Origin: JADJNY01 sp046349615
GTDB taxonomy: Bacteria; Planctomycetota; UBA1135; GCA-002686595
DNA: 32,469 nt
Direction of reading: 5' to 3'
NCBI GenBank assembly: GCA_046349615.1
Contig: JAXMBZ010000021.1
Coordinates: 1 to 32,469 of the forward strand
A program made the translations under genes and the position numbers. Below the pieces are notes generated by a model that was not told the origin of the DNA, ran no database searches, and saw only the letters and a program-made list of their open reading frames with translations. Below are positions 23,077-30,805 of this stretch, in pieces. Within the stretch, counting starts at the first letter, position 1; every line of letters starts with the position of its first letter.

Positions 23077-24629
23077 CGCGTCTCACCTTCCTGGAGAGCG
23101 AGCGGAGCGGACTCGGAGGGCGCGAGCGCCGCGGTCTTCACCGCGCGCGCGGCGTCGATGCGCTTCACGAGCGCGTCGATCGAGCCGTCGGCCCGAGCGA
23201 GGAACGTGTTCGGCGCGAAGCCGATCCAGAAACAGAGGGCGACGAGCGGGAGCATGAGGCCGACCTCGCGCGCCCCGATGTCGGGGAGCGACTTGTTCGC
23301 GGCGTGCGTGATCGGTCCCCAGAGGAACTTGCGCGTCGCCATGAGCAGGTACACCGCACCGAAGATCACGCCGGTGACGGAGATCGCCGCGATCCACGGG
23401 CTCGCCTGGAACGAGCCGAGCAGGATCAGGTACTCGCCGACGAAGCCGTTGAGGCCGGGGAGTCCGACGCTCGACAGCACCGTGACGACGAAGAACACGG
23501 CGTAAAGCGGCATCACGCTCGCGATGCCGCCGTATTGGTCGAGCGCGCGCGTGTGACGGCGTTCGTAGATCATGCCGACGAGGAGGAACAGCAGGCCCGT
23601 CGACAGGCCGTGGTTCACCATCTGGAGGACGGAGCCGCGCAGGCCCGCCTGCGTCAGCGCGAAGAGGCCGAGCACGACGTAGCCGAGGTGGCTGACCGAG
23701 CTGCACGCGACGAGGCGCTTGATGTCGTTCTGCGCCGACGCGAGCCACGCGCCGTACACGATGCCCGCGGCGCCGAGCGCCATCATGAAGGGCGCCGCTT
23801 CGAGCGAGATGCCCGGGAACATCTGGATGCAGAACCGGAGCAGGCCGTACGTGCCCATCTTGAGCAGCACGCCCGCGAGGATCACCGAGCCCGACGTCGG
23901 CGCTTCGGTGTGCGCGTCCGGCAGCCAGGTGTGGAACGGCATCACCGGCACCTTGATGCAGAACGCGAGCGCGAACGCGGCGAACATCCAGAGCTGCGTG
24001 CCGTGGGGGAGTGTGCTCGCGCGCTCGATCAACGTCGGGATGTCCGCGGTGCCGAGCTGATAGAGCAGCGCGATGACCGCGATCATCATCACGAGCGAGC
24101 CCGACAGCGTGTAGAGGAAGAACTTGATCGTCGCGTACAGGCGCCGATCGCCGCCCCAGATGCCCAGGATGAAGTACAGGGGCACGAGCGACACTTCCCA
24201 GAACACGTAGAAGAGCACGAGGTCGAGCGCGAGGAACACGCCGAGCATGCCCGTCTGCATGACGAGCAGCCAGACCATGAACTCCTTCACGCGCTCGTGG
24301 ATGTGGCCCCACGTCGAGAGCACGACGATCGGGCCGAGCAGCGCCGTCAGCGCGACCATCAGCACCGAGATGCCGTCGAGCCCGAGCTTGAACGCGACCG
24401 GCACCGAGCCGGACGCGCCGGGGAGCGAGAACCACGGGCGCTCGATCACGTGCTGAGCCGCGGCGCTCGCGCCGTCGAAGTTCAGGCACACCGAGAGGCC
24501 GAGCACCATCGTCGCGAGCATCGTGACGAGGGTGATCGCGCGCTGGGCCGCGACCGCGCCCTTCGGCGTCGCCGCGACGAGCAGCGCGCCGACGAGCGGC
24601 AGGAAGACGAGGAGCGTCAGGTTGTTCAT
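23073..24629 (-). CDS. nuoM: NADH-quinone oxidoreductase subunit M
   Basis: A 518-residue proton-pumping membrane subunit of complex I. Family motifs are clear: FYVFWEVSLVPLYFILGIWGG (helix 5 with its key Glu) near residues 125-145, VPVMPFHTWLPDAHTEAPTSGS in the middle, and NDIKRLVACSSVSHLGYV. About 14 membrane helices are expected. The ATG at 24629 overlaps the nuoL stop by one base (TGATG), and its own stop overlaps nuoN in ATGA. The frame stays open far upstream through nuoL antisense-like codons, so a longer product is wrong; homology starts exactly at MNNLTLLVFLPLVGALL. The C-terminal 40 residues are Ala-rich and less conserved. Confidence 0.96.
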   Translation of the reverse strand: MNNLTLLVFLPLVGALLVAATPKGAVAAQRAITLVTMLATMVLGLSVCLNFDGASAAAQHVIERPWFSLPGASGSVPVAFKLGLDGISVLMVALTALLGPIVVLSTWGHIHERVKEFMVWLLVMQTGMLGVFLALDLVLFYVFWEVSLVPLYFILGIWGGDRRLYATIKFFLYTLSGSLVMMIAVIALLYQLGTADIPTLIERASTLPHGTQLWMFAAFALAFCIKVPVMPFHTWLPDAHTEAPTSGSVILAGVLLKMGTYGLLRFCIQMFPGISLEAAPFMMALGAAGIVYGAWLASAQNDIKRLVACSSVSHLGYVVLGLFALTQAGLRGSVLQMVNHGLSTGLLFLLVGMIYERRHTRALDQYGGIASVMPLYAVFFVVTVLSSVGLPGLNGFVGEYLILLGSFQASPWIAAISVTGVIFGAVYLLMATRKFLWGPITHAANKSLPDIGAREVGLMLPLVALCFWIGFAPNTFLARADGSIDALVKRIDAARAVKTAALAPSESAPLALQEGETR

Positions 24630-26728
24630 CAGCCGATCCTCTTGAGGAACAGGAAGGCGATCACCGCGGCCGCGGCGCCCATCCAGAGACCGTAGGTGGC
24701 GATGTTGCCGTTCGTCAGGCGGCGCACGCGGTCGCCGCACGTGCGCGCGGTCGCGCCGGCGCCGTTGACGAGGCCGTCGATCGTGAACTGGTCGATCACG
24801 ATCGCGACGACGAAGAAGAGGAGCTGCAGCGGGCGCACGACGTACGCGTAGTACGCGGCGTCGATGCCCCACGCGCCCTGGAGGAACCGCGCGAGGCCCG
24901 GCGCGCCGCTCGTGACCTTCTCGTCGCGCGCGGTGCCGCCGACGTACGCACGGAAGCCGAGCGTCGCGAAGACGACCGCGATCGCGGCGCCGAGGCCGAG
25001 CAGCGCCCACTCCATCGAGTGATCGAGCTCGTGGACGGGACCGTGCGACGCGAGCAGCGCGTTGCCGGCCTCCGTCACCGGCTCGAGCCAGTGCTCGAGC
25101 GCATGCGTGACGCCCAGCACGGGCGGGAGCCCGAGCACGCCGCCGAAGAGCGACAGCACCGCGAGCACCATCAACGGCACGGTCATCACCGCGGGCGACT
25201 CGTGCGGGTGCACGTGGTGCGGATCGAAGCGCTCCTTCCCGAAGAAGGTGAGTGCCACCATGCGCCACGTGTAGAACGCGGTCATCGCGGCGGTCGCGAT
25301 GCCGATGCCCCAGAGGATCCGGTACGCGCCGCCGTGCGCGAACGTGTGGCCGAGGATCTCGTCCTTCGAGAAGTACCCCGAGAGGAGCGGCAGGCCCGAG
25401 AGCGCCGCGGCGCCCGCGAGGAACGTCCAGTACGTCGCGGGCATGTGCTTTCGCAGGCCGCCCATCTTGTGCATGTCCTGCTCCTCGTGCATGCCGTGGA
25501 TCACGGAGCCCGCGCCGAGGAAGAGCAGCGCCTTGAAGAAGGCGTGCGTCACGAGGTGGAAGATCGCCGCGGCCCACGCGCCCGTGCCGAGGCCGAGGAA
25601 CATGTAGCCGAGCTGCGACACCGTCGAGTAGGCGAGCACGCGCTTGATGTCGCGCTGGAGCAGCGCGGACGAGCCCGCGATCAACGCGGTGATCGCGCCG
25701 ACCGCGCCGATGAAGAAGAGCAGGTCGGGGCTCGCGGCGTAGATCGGGTTCAGGCGCACGGTCAGGTAGATGCCGGCGGTGACCATCGTCGCCGCGTGGA
25801 TCAGCGCGGACACCGGCGTCGGACCGGCCATCGCGTCGGGGAGCCACGTGAAGAGCGGGAGCTGCGCGCTCTTGCCGCACGCGCCGCCGAACAGGAACAG
25901 GCCCGCGAGCAGCAGCTGATGCGCCTTCTCGGGATCCGCGATCAAACCGCGCACGCCCTCGACGATCTCCGAGAGGTCGAGCGTGCCGAAGAGCCGCACG
26001 AGCAGGAACGAGCCGATCAAGAAGCTCGCGTCGCCGATGCGGTTCATGACGAAGGCCTTCTGCCCCGCCTCCGCCGGCCAGCCCTTCTCGTACCAGAACC
26101 CGATCAGGAAGTAGGAGCAGAGGCCGACGCCTTCCCAACCGACGAACAGGCCGAGCAGGTTCGACGACAGGACCAGCATCAGCATCGCGAACACGAAGAG
26201 GTTCAAGTACGCGAAGAACTTCGCGTAGTGCTTGTCGCCCTTCATGTAGCCGGCGGCGTAGACGTGGATCAGGAAGCCGACGCCCGTGATGACGAGCGTC
26301 ATCACGCTCGATAGGCGGTCGAGCACGATCGAGAGGTCGATCTGGAACGTGCCCGTGTCGATCCAGTTCCACGCGGGGCTCTCGAGCGAGTGCGTCTCGC
26401 CTTGGAGGCCGAGGAAGCCCTTGATCGCGAGCGCGAACGCAGCGGCCATCGCGAGCACCGCGATCCACGGCGCGAACGCGGAGAGCCCGGGCTCGACCTG
26501 CTCGTGCCCGTGACCGCCGTGCGCGTCGTGTCCGTGGCCCGCGTCGTGCGCGTGCCCGTCGTGCGCGTGGTCGTCGTGCCCGTGCGCTCCGTGCGCGCCG
26601 GGCGCGTGCGGAGCCACCTTGGGCATCCGCGCTTTGATCGTCAGGTAGTGGAGGACGCCGCACAGCGCGCTGCCGGCGAGCGGCAGGGCCGGGATCGCCC
26701 ACAGCCAAGCTTGGTCTTGGAGGTTCAC
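24629..26728 (-). CDS. nuoL: NADH-quinone oxidoreductase subunit L, with His-rich loop
   Basis: A 699-residue proton-pumping subunit of complex I, the distal one with the long lateral helix. Core motifs include LFVGWEGVGLCSYFLIGFWY, SAQLPLFTWLPDAMAGPTPVSALIHAATMV, and RDIKRVLAYSTVSQLGYM. The C-terminal region includes the lateral helix and last membrane helix (residues about 600-699). The start is GTG at 26728, 6 nt after the nuoK stop, with AAGGA inside the nuoK end. Odd feature: between the first and second membrane segments (residues 41-75) there are 13 His among 35 residues, mixed with Asp and Gly. E. coli NuoL has no such stretch. It could bind zinc, nickel or copper or be an unstructured linker; a further His cluster (DPHHVHPHE) lies after the middle. 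Confidence 0.96.
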   Translation of the reverse strand: MNLQDQAWLWAIPALPLAGSALCGVLHYLTIKARMPKVAPHAPGAHGAHGHDDHAHDGHAHDAGHGHDAHGGHGHEQVEPGLSAFAPWIAVLAMAAAFALAIKGFLGLQGETHSLESPAWNWIDTGTFQIDLSIVLDRLSSVMTLVITGVGFLIHVYAAGYMKGDKHYAKFFAYLNLFVFAMLMLVLSSNLLGLFVGWEGVGLCSYFLIGFWYEKGWPAEAGQKAFVMNRIGDASFLIGSFLLVRLFGTLDLSEIVEGVRGLIADPEKAHQLLLAGLFLFGGACGKSAQLPLFTWLPDAMAGPTPVSALIHAATMVTAGIYLTVRLNPIYAASPDLLFFIGAVGAITALIAGSSALLQRDIKRVLAYSTVSQLGYMFLGLGTGAWAAAIFHLVTHAFFKALLFLGAGSVIHGMHEEQDMHKMGGLRKHMPATYWTFLAGAAALSGLPLLSGYFSKDEILGHTFAHGGAYRILWGIGIATAAMTAFYTWRMVALTFFGKERFDPHHVHPHESPAVMTVPLMVLAVLSLFGGVLGLPPVLGVTHALEHWLEPVTEAGNALLASHGPVHELDHSMEWALLGLGAAIAVVFATLGFRAYVGGTARDEKVTSGAPGLARFLQGAWGIDAAYYAYVVRPLQLLFFVVAIVIDQFTIDGLVNGAGATARTCGDRVRRLTNGNIATYGLWMGAAAAVIAFLFLKRIG

Positions 26729-26734
26729 GCCGGA

Positions 26735-27064
26735 TCAATCCTTGAGGTCGACGACGTCGTCGAGGGAGACCGTCTGCTTGCGCCGGTAGAGCGCGATCAC
26801 GAGCGCGAGGCCGACGGCGGCTTCCACCGCGGCGACGACGATCACGAAGATCGCGAAGATGGGGCCTTGGAGGTCGATGCGTCCGCCGGGCGTGTCGAGC
26901 GAGTGCATGCGGCTCGCCGCGAGGAACGAGAGGTTCGCCGCGTTGAGCATCAGCTCGATGCACATGAGCACGACGATCACGTTGCGGCGCAGGAAGAAGC
27001 CCGCGACGCCGATCGAGAAGAGGATCGCGGCGAGGACGAGGAGGTGGGAGCTCGGGACGGTCAT
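26735..27064 (-). CDS. nuoK: NADH-quinone oxidoreductase subunit K
   Basis: A 109-residue small membrane subunit of complex I (ND4L homologue) with three membrane helices. The conserved Glu residues sit in helix 2 (VLMCIELMLNAANL, about residues 32-45) and helix 3 (AVEAAVGLAL). These carboxylates line the proton/quinone-linked water chain in the family. Length is standard, with a slightly longer soluble tail. The ATG at 27064 has an AGGAG five nt upstream, and the stop of nuoJ lies 9 nt before the start. It is in the canonical position between nuoJ and nuoL. Confidence 0.96.
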   Translation of the reverse strand: MTVPSSHLLVLAAILFSIGVAGFFLRRNVIVVLMCIELMLNAANLSFLAASRMHSLDTPGGRIDLQGPIFAIFVIVVAAVEAAVGLALVIALYRRKQTVSLDDVVDLKD

Positions 27065-27073
27065 CGGGTCTCC

Positions 27074-27640
27074 TCAGCGGTTCTCGCCGGGACGGTTGCG
27101 CTTCGCGAGCACGACGACGGCCACCGCGGTCGCGAGCAGGAGCATCGAGACCGCCTCGAAGGGCAGGAGGTAGCGGCCGAACATCTCGGCCGCGAGCCCC
27201 TCGTTCGAGCCCGGCGTCGGAGTGATCGCGTCGATGCCCTTCTCCGGCAGCGCCTGCGCGGCCTGCACCGCCGTCTCCGGCGTGCCGAGCACGGCGGAGG
27301 CGCCGAGCAGGAGCAGCGCGACGGCGATCACGAGCGTGATCCCGCTCTTGCGTCGCAGGAACATCGCGAGCCCGACGCGCTCGAGCTCCGGCGCGTTCGG
27401 ACCGGGCGCGAGGTTGAGCAGCATGATCACGAAGAGGAACAGCACCATGATCGCGCCGGCGTAGACGAGGATCTGCGTCGCGGCGAGGAACTGGAACCCG
27501 GCGAGCAGATAGATCGTCGCCAGGCAGAAGAACGCGAAGAGCAGCGACAGCACGTTCGAGATCGGGTTGCGGAACAGGACGACGCCTGCCGCCGCGACGA
27601 CCGAGAGCGCTGCCACGAGGTAGAAGAGGGCGTTCGCCAC
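27074..27640 (-). CDS. nuoJ: NADH-quinone oxidoreductase subunit J
   Basis: A 188-residue membrane subunit of complex I (ND6 homologue) with five membrane helices. The conserved helix 3 region FLAATQILVYAGAIMVLFLFVIML (about residues 51-74) is present with the usual Tyr and Gly that form its pi-bulge. A poorly conserved loop (about 120-152, Pro/Thr-rich) precedes the last helix. The start is GTG at 27640 with GAGGAAC upstream; nuoI ends 16 nt before. It is in the canonical operon position. No irregularity was seen. Confidence 0.95.
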   Translation of the reverse strand: MANALFYLVAALSVVAAAGVVLFRNPISNVLSLLFAFFCLATIYLLAGFQFLAATQILVYAGAIMVLFLFVIMLLNLAPGPNAPELERVGLAMFLRRKSGITLVIAVALLLLGASAVLGTPETAVQAAQALPEKGIDAITPTPGSNEGLAAEMFGRYLLPFEAVSMLLLATAVAVVVLAKRNRPGENR

Positions 27641-27656
27641 GCGTCGTTCCTCGGAA

Positions 27657-28262
27657 TCAGCCCGCGCCGTGCGCGGTGGGGGAGCCCGCGTGCGACGACG
27701 CGGAGGTGGACGGGCCGTGCGCGCCGTGCGCGTCGGCGACCTTGGGCGGGCGCGGCGCGCCGTGCCAGCGGTCGTTGATCTTGTGGACGTACTCGATGCG
27801 TTGGCGCATCGCGGCCGCGGGGCGCTTCAGCTTCTCGATGTCGTAGACGAGCGCCTGGCGCGAATAGTCGGCGAGCTCGAGCTCGTCGCTCATGAAGATC
27901 GCGTCCTTGGGGCAGGCCTCCTCGCAGAAGCCGCAGAGGATGCAGCGCAGCATGTCGATGTCGAAGCGCTTCGGCTCGCGCTCGATCGGCCGGTCGGTCT
28001 CGCCGCCGTCGATCGTGATCGCGTACGCCGGGCACGCGGCCTCGCAGAGCCCGCACGACACGCAGGCGATGTTGCCGTCGTCCTTGACGACGAGGCGCGG
28101 CTGACCGCGCGTCACCTCGGTCTTCGGAAGCGGCTCCTCCGGGTACTGCCGCGTGATCTTCTTCTCGAACATCTTCCGGAACGTGATCGAGAGACCGCGC
28201 GCGATCTCCGGCACGTAGAGCCGTTCGAGGAGGCTCAGTTCCTTGCGCTTGACGATGACCAT
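27657..28262 (-). CDS. nuoI: NADH-quinone oxidoreductase subunit I (2x[4Fe-4S])
   Basis: A 201-residue peripheral subunit of complex I that passes electrons through two [4Fe-4S] clusters (N6a and N6b) toward NuoB. Both ferredoxin motifs are intact: CVSCGLCEAACP (C67, C70, C73, C77) and CILCGFCEEACP (C107, C110, C113, C117). The N-terminal helical part (GLSITFRKMFEKKITRQYPEE) is typical and lies at the membrane. The C-terminal 35 residues after NDRWHGAP are an extra low-complexity tail with several His, Ala, Ser and Pro, absent from typical NuoI. The ATG at 28262 starts the conserved MVIVKRKELSLLERLYVPE. It is 24 nt after nuoH. Confidence 0.95.
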   Translation of the reverse strand: MVIVKRKELSLLERLYVPEIARGLSITFRKMFEKKITRQYPEEPLPKTEVTRGQPRLVVKDDGNIACVSCGLCEAACPAYAITIDGGETDRPIEREPKRFDIDMLRCILCGFCEEACPKDAIFMSDELELADYSRQALVYDIEKLKRPAAAMRQRIEYVHKINDRWHGAPRPPKVADAHGAHGPSTSASSHAGSPTAHGAG

Positions 28263-28286
28263 GGCGAGGGGACCTCGTGGAGCGGG

Positions 28287-29360
28287 TCAGGGCGAGCCCG
28301 GGGCGCCGAACAGCGCGAGGAACGCGCCGGTGAGGAGCAGGTTGAGGAGCGCGAGCGGGAGCATCACCTTCCACCCGATGCGCATGAGCTGGTCGAAGCG
28401 GAAGCGCGGCAGCGTCCAGCGCACCCACACGAACAGGAAGAGGAACGCGCAGAGCTTCACGAGGAACGCCGCGAACCCGAGGTACCACGGCGCGTCCGGC
28501 ATGAACGGCACGCTCCAGCCGCCGAAGAAGAGGATGACGGAGAGCGAGCTCATCACGGCCATCGCGCTGTACTCGCCGATGAAGAAGAGCGCCCACTTCA
28601 TCGCGGAGTACTCCGTGTTGAAGCCGGCGACGAGCTCGGGCTCGCACTCGGCGAAGTCGAACGGGTGGCGGTTCGTCTCGGCGAACGACGCGACGAGGAG
28701 CAGGAACCACGCGAGCGGCTGCTTGAAGATGAACCAGTCGAGCGGGTTGCCGCTCGCGGCCTGCAGCGTCGCGATGTCGCGCAGGTTGATCGTGCCCGCC
28801 ATCGCGACGACGGCGAGGATCGCGAGGATCATCGAGAGCTCGTAGCTGATCATCTGCGCCGACGCGCGCAGGCCGCCGAGCAGCGAGTACTTCGAGTTCG
28901 ACGCCCAGCCGGCGAGGATCACGCCGTAGACCCCCATCGAGCCCACCGCGAGCAGGTAGAGGATCCCGATGTCGATGTTCGCGATCGCGAGCGGGCCCCA
29001 GTTCTTGCCGAACAGGACGACGTCGTTCGCGAACGGGATCACCGCGACGGTCATCATCGCGGGCACCGCCGCCATCGCCGGCGCGACGAGGTAGAGCGGC
29101 TTGTTCGCGCCGTAGGGGATGACGACTTCCTTGAAGATGAACTTCACGCCGTCGGCGAGCGGCTGGAGCAGCCCCCACGGGCCCACGCGGTTCGGGCCGT
29201 GGCGGAACTGCATCCACGCGGAGACCTTGCGCTCGACGAGCGTCATCACCGCCGCGACGTTGACGATCCCGACGAGGATCAGCGCGTTGCGGACGAGGAT
29301 CGCGATCAGGCCTTCGAGCTGTTCGGTCGTCAGGCCGAGCTTCAGAGCGAGATCGTTCAT
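28287..29360 (-). CDS. nuoH: NADH-quinone oxidoreductase subunit H
   Basis: A 357-residue membrane subunit of complex I (ND1 homologue) that forms much of the quinone-entry site at the junction with the peripheral arm. Signature sequences are present: ERKVSAWMQFRHGPNRVGPWG and GLLQPLADGVKFIFKE near residues 43-78, ASNSKYSLLGGLRASAQMISYE near 154-175, and FAETNRHPFDFAECEPELVAGF near 225-246, containing conserved acidic residues. About eight membrane helices. ATG 29360 overlaps the nuoG stop by 4 nt (ATGA); GGAGG lies just upstream. It is in the canonical order after nuoG. Nothing unusual was seen. Confidence 0.96.
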   Translation of the reverse strand: MNDLALKLGLTTEQLEGLIAILVRNALILVGIVNVAAVMTLVERKVSAWMQFRHGPNRVGPWGLLQPLADGVKFIFKEVVIPYGANKPLYLVAPAMAAVPAMMTVAVIPFANDVVLFGKNWGPLAIANIDIGILYLLAVGSMGVYGVILAGWASNSKYSLLGGLRASAQMISYELSMILAILAVVAMAGTINLRDIATLQAASGNPLDWFIFKQPLAWFLLLVASFAETNRHPFDFAECEPELVAGFNTEYSAMKWALFFIGEYSAMAVMSSLSVILFFGGWSVPFMPDAPWYLGFAAFLVKLCAFLFLFVWVRWTLPRFRFDQLMRIGWKVMLPLALLNLLLTGAFLALFGAPGSP

Positions 29361-30802
29361 GAGCGCGCCGCCTCCACGCGGCCCTCGAGAGCGGCGAGGT
29401 GGCGCGCGAGCGCGCGCACGCCGGACGGAGCGGGCTTCACCGCCGAGATCGGGCCCTTGTGCCCGTCGACGTTGACGAAGGTCCCGGAACGCTCGACCCA
29501 GGTCGGGACGCCGATCGCGACGACGACCGCGGCACCTTCGGGCGCGTGGCAGTCGAAGACCGCGAGGCTCACCGTCGCCGGGAGCGCTGCGATCGCGGCG
29601 GCGCCCGCGAGTTCGACGACGCGCTCGCCGAACAGCACCGCCGCCTTGGACGCGGCGAGCTTCTTCGCGAGCTCCTTTGGTTCGATCGGCTGGAAGCCGA
29701 GCTCCGCGAGGCCGCGCCGGTTCGGGCACGGGTCGCCGGTGTGCAGCACGTCGTCCTTCAGGCCGTTCGGCCCGGGCGAAACGAAGAGCGGCGTCGCGCC
29801 GCGGCGCTTCGCGAGCGCGAGGATCGCGGCGCCTTCCTCGACCGTGCAGAACGGCGAGGCGACGAACAGCGCGTCCGCGTGCGCGTCGAGCAGCGCGCGC
29901 ACCGCGGCGAGGCCGTCCTCGATCGAAGCCTCCGCGAGAGCGTGCCCGCTGCGCACGAGCGCGTTCGCGAGCCGGTTCGGCGCGTTCACGTGGTCGAACG
30001 CGAAGCGGCCGGTGTCGCACATCCACCAACCGTTGACCGCCTTGTTCTCGCGCGGACGGAAGCGCTTCACCTCGCCGCCGCGCAGCACCTCGACCTGGAT
30101 CGAGCAGCCGCGCGAGCACTCGGGGCAGGTCGACGCCTGCTTCACGAGGTTCCAGACGCGCGCCTGGAAGCGGAATTTCTTGAGCGTCAGCGCGCCGACG
30201 GGGCAGAGGTCGGCGATGTTGCCCTGGTAGTTGCCGGTGAGCGGGCGGTCCGCGAACGTCGAGATGACGCTGCGCGAGCCGAGGTTCGACACCGTGAGCT
30301 GCGCCTTCTTGGGCACCTCTTCGAAGAAGCGCACGCAGCGCGAGCAGAGCACGCAGCGCTCCTGGTCGAGCACGATCACGTCGCCGAGCGAGTGCCGCTT
30401 CTCCGCGTGCCGGCGCCCTTCCTTCGAGCGGCCCGTCGACTGGCCCTCCTGGTACGTGTAGTCCTGGAGGTCGCACTCGCCCGCCTTGTCGCAGATCGGG
30501 CAGTCGAGCGGGTGGTTCTTGAGGAGGAACTCGAGGCACTCGCGCCGGGTGGCGTGCGCCTTGTCGCTCTCCGTGTTCACCACCATGCCTTCGGCGGGGA
30601 ACGTGCGGCACGCGACCATCACGCGGCCCGGAGTCTGGCCCTGCTGGACCTCGACCTGGCACATGCGGCAGCTGCCGACCGTGGAGAGTCCGGGGTGGTA
30701 GCAGTAGTGCGGGACCTCGACGTCGTTTCCGTGGCACGCCGCGATCAGCGGCTTCTTCGGATCGGCGTCGACCTCGCGACCGTTGACGGTGATCTTGACC
30801 AC
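29357..30802 (-). CDS. nuoG: NADH-quinone oxidoreductase subunit G, short form
   Basis: A 481-residue FeS subunit of the NADH input arm. The N-terminal [2Fe-2S] site is C34, C45, C48 and C65; the His-Cys [4Fe-4S] site is H97, C101, C104, C110; the next [4Fe-4S] uses C150, C153, C156 and C200. A fourth set, C226, C229, C233 and C262, matches the extra N7 cluster found in E. coli and Thermus-type NuoG. The molybdopterin-oxidoreductase-like C-terminal region is only about 210 residues, so the protein is roughly half the length of E. coli NuoG (about 908 residues). The frame has no break and ends in an ATGA overlap with nuoH, so the short form looks genuine. Start GTG 30802 follows the nuoF stop by 3 nt. 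Confidence 0.93.
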   Translation of the reverse strand: MVKITVNGREVDADPKKPLIAACHGNDVEVPHYCYHPGLSTVGSCRMCQVEVQQGQTPGRVMVACRTFPAEGMVVNTESDKAHATRRECLEFLLKNHPLDCPICDKAGECDLQDYTYQEGQSTGRSKEGRRHAEKRHSLGDVIVLDQERCVLCSRCVRFFEEVPKKAQLTVSNLGSRSVISTFADRPLTGNYQGNIADLCPVGALTLKKFRFQARVWNLVKQASTCPECSRGCSIQVEVLRGGEVKRFRPRENKAVNGWWMCDTGRFAFDHVNAPNRLANALVRSGHALAEASIEDGLAAVRALLDAHADALFVASPFCTVEEGAAILALAKRRGATPLFVSPGPNGLKDDVLHTGDPCPNRRGLAELGFQPIEPKELAKKLAASKAAVLFGERVVELAGAAAIAALPATVSLAVFDCHAPEGAAVVVAIGVPTWVERSGTFVNVDGHKGPISAVKPAPSGVRALARHLAALEGRVEAARS

Positions 30803-30805
30803 GGC

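Noticed and set aside
23073..26963. Apparent single 1296-codon frame suggesting a NuoL-NuoM fusion
   Set aside because: Upstream of 24629 this frame is not NuoL; NuoL is read in another frame to its own stop at 24629. NuoM homology begins at the ATG overlapping that stop.
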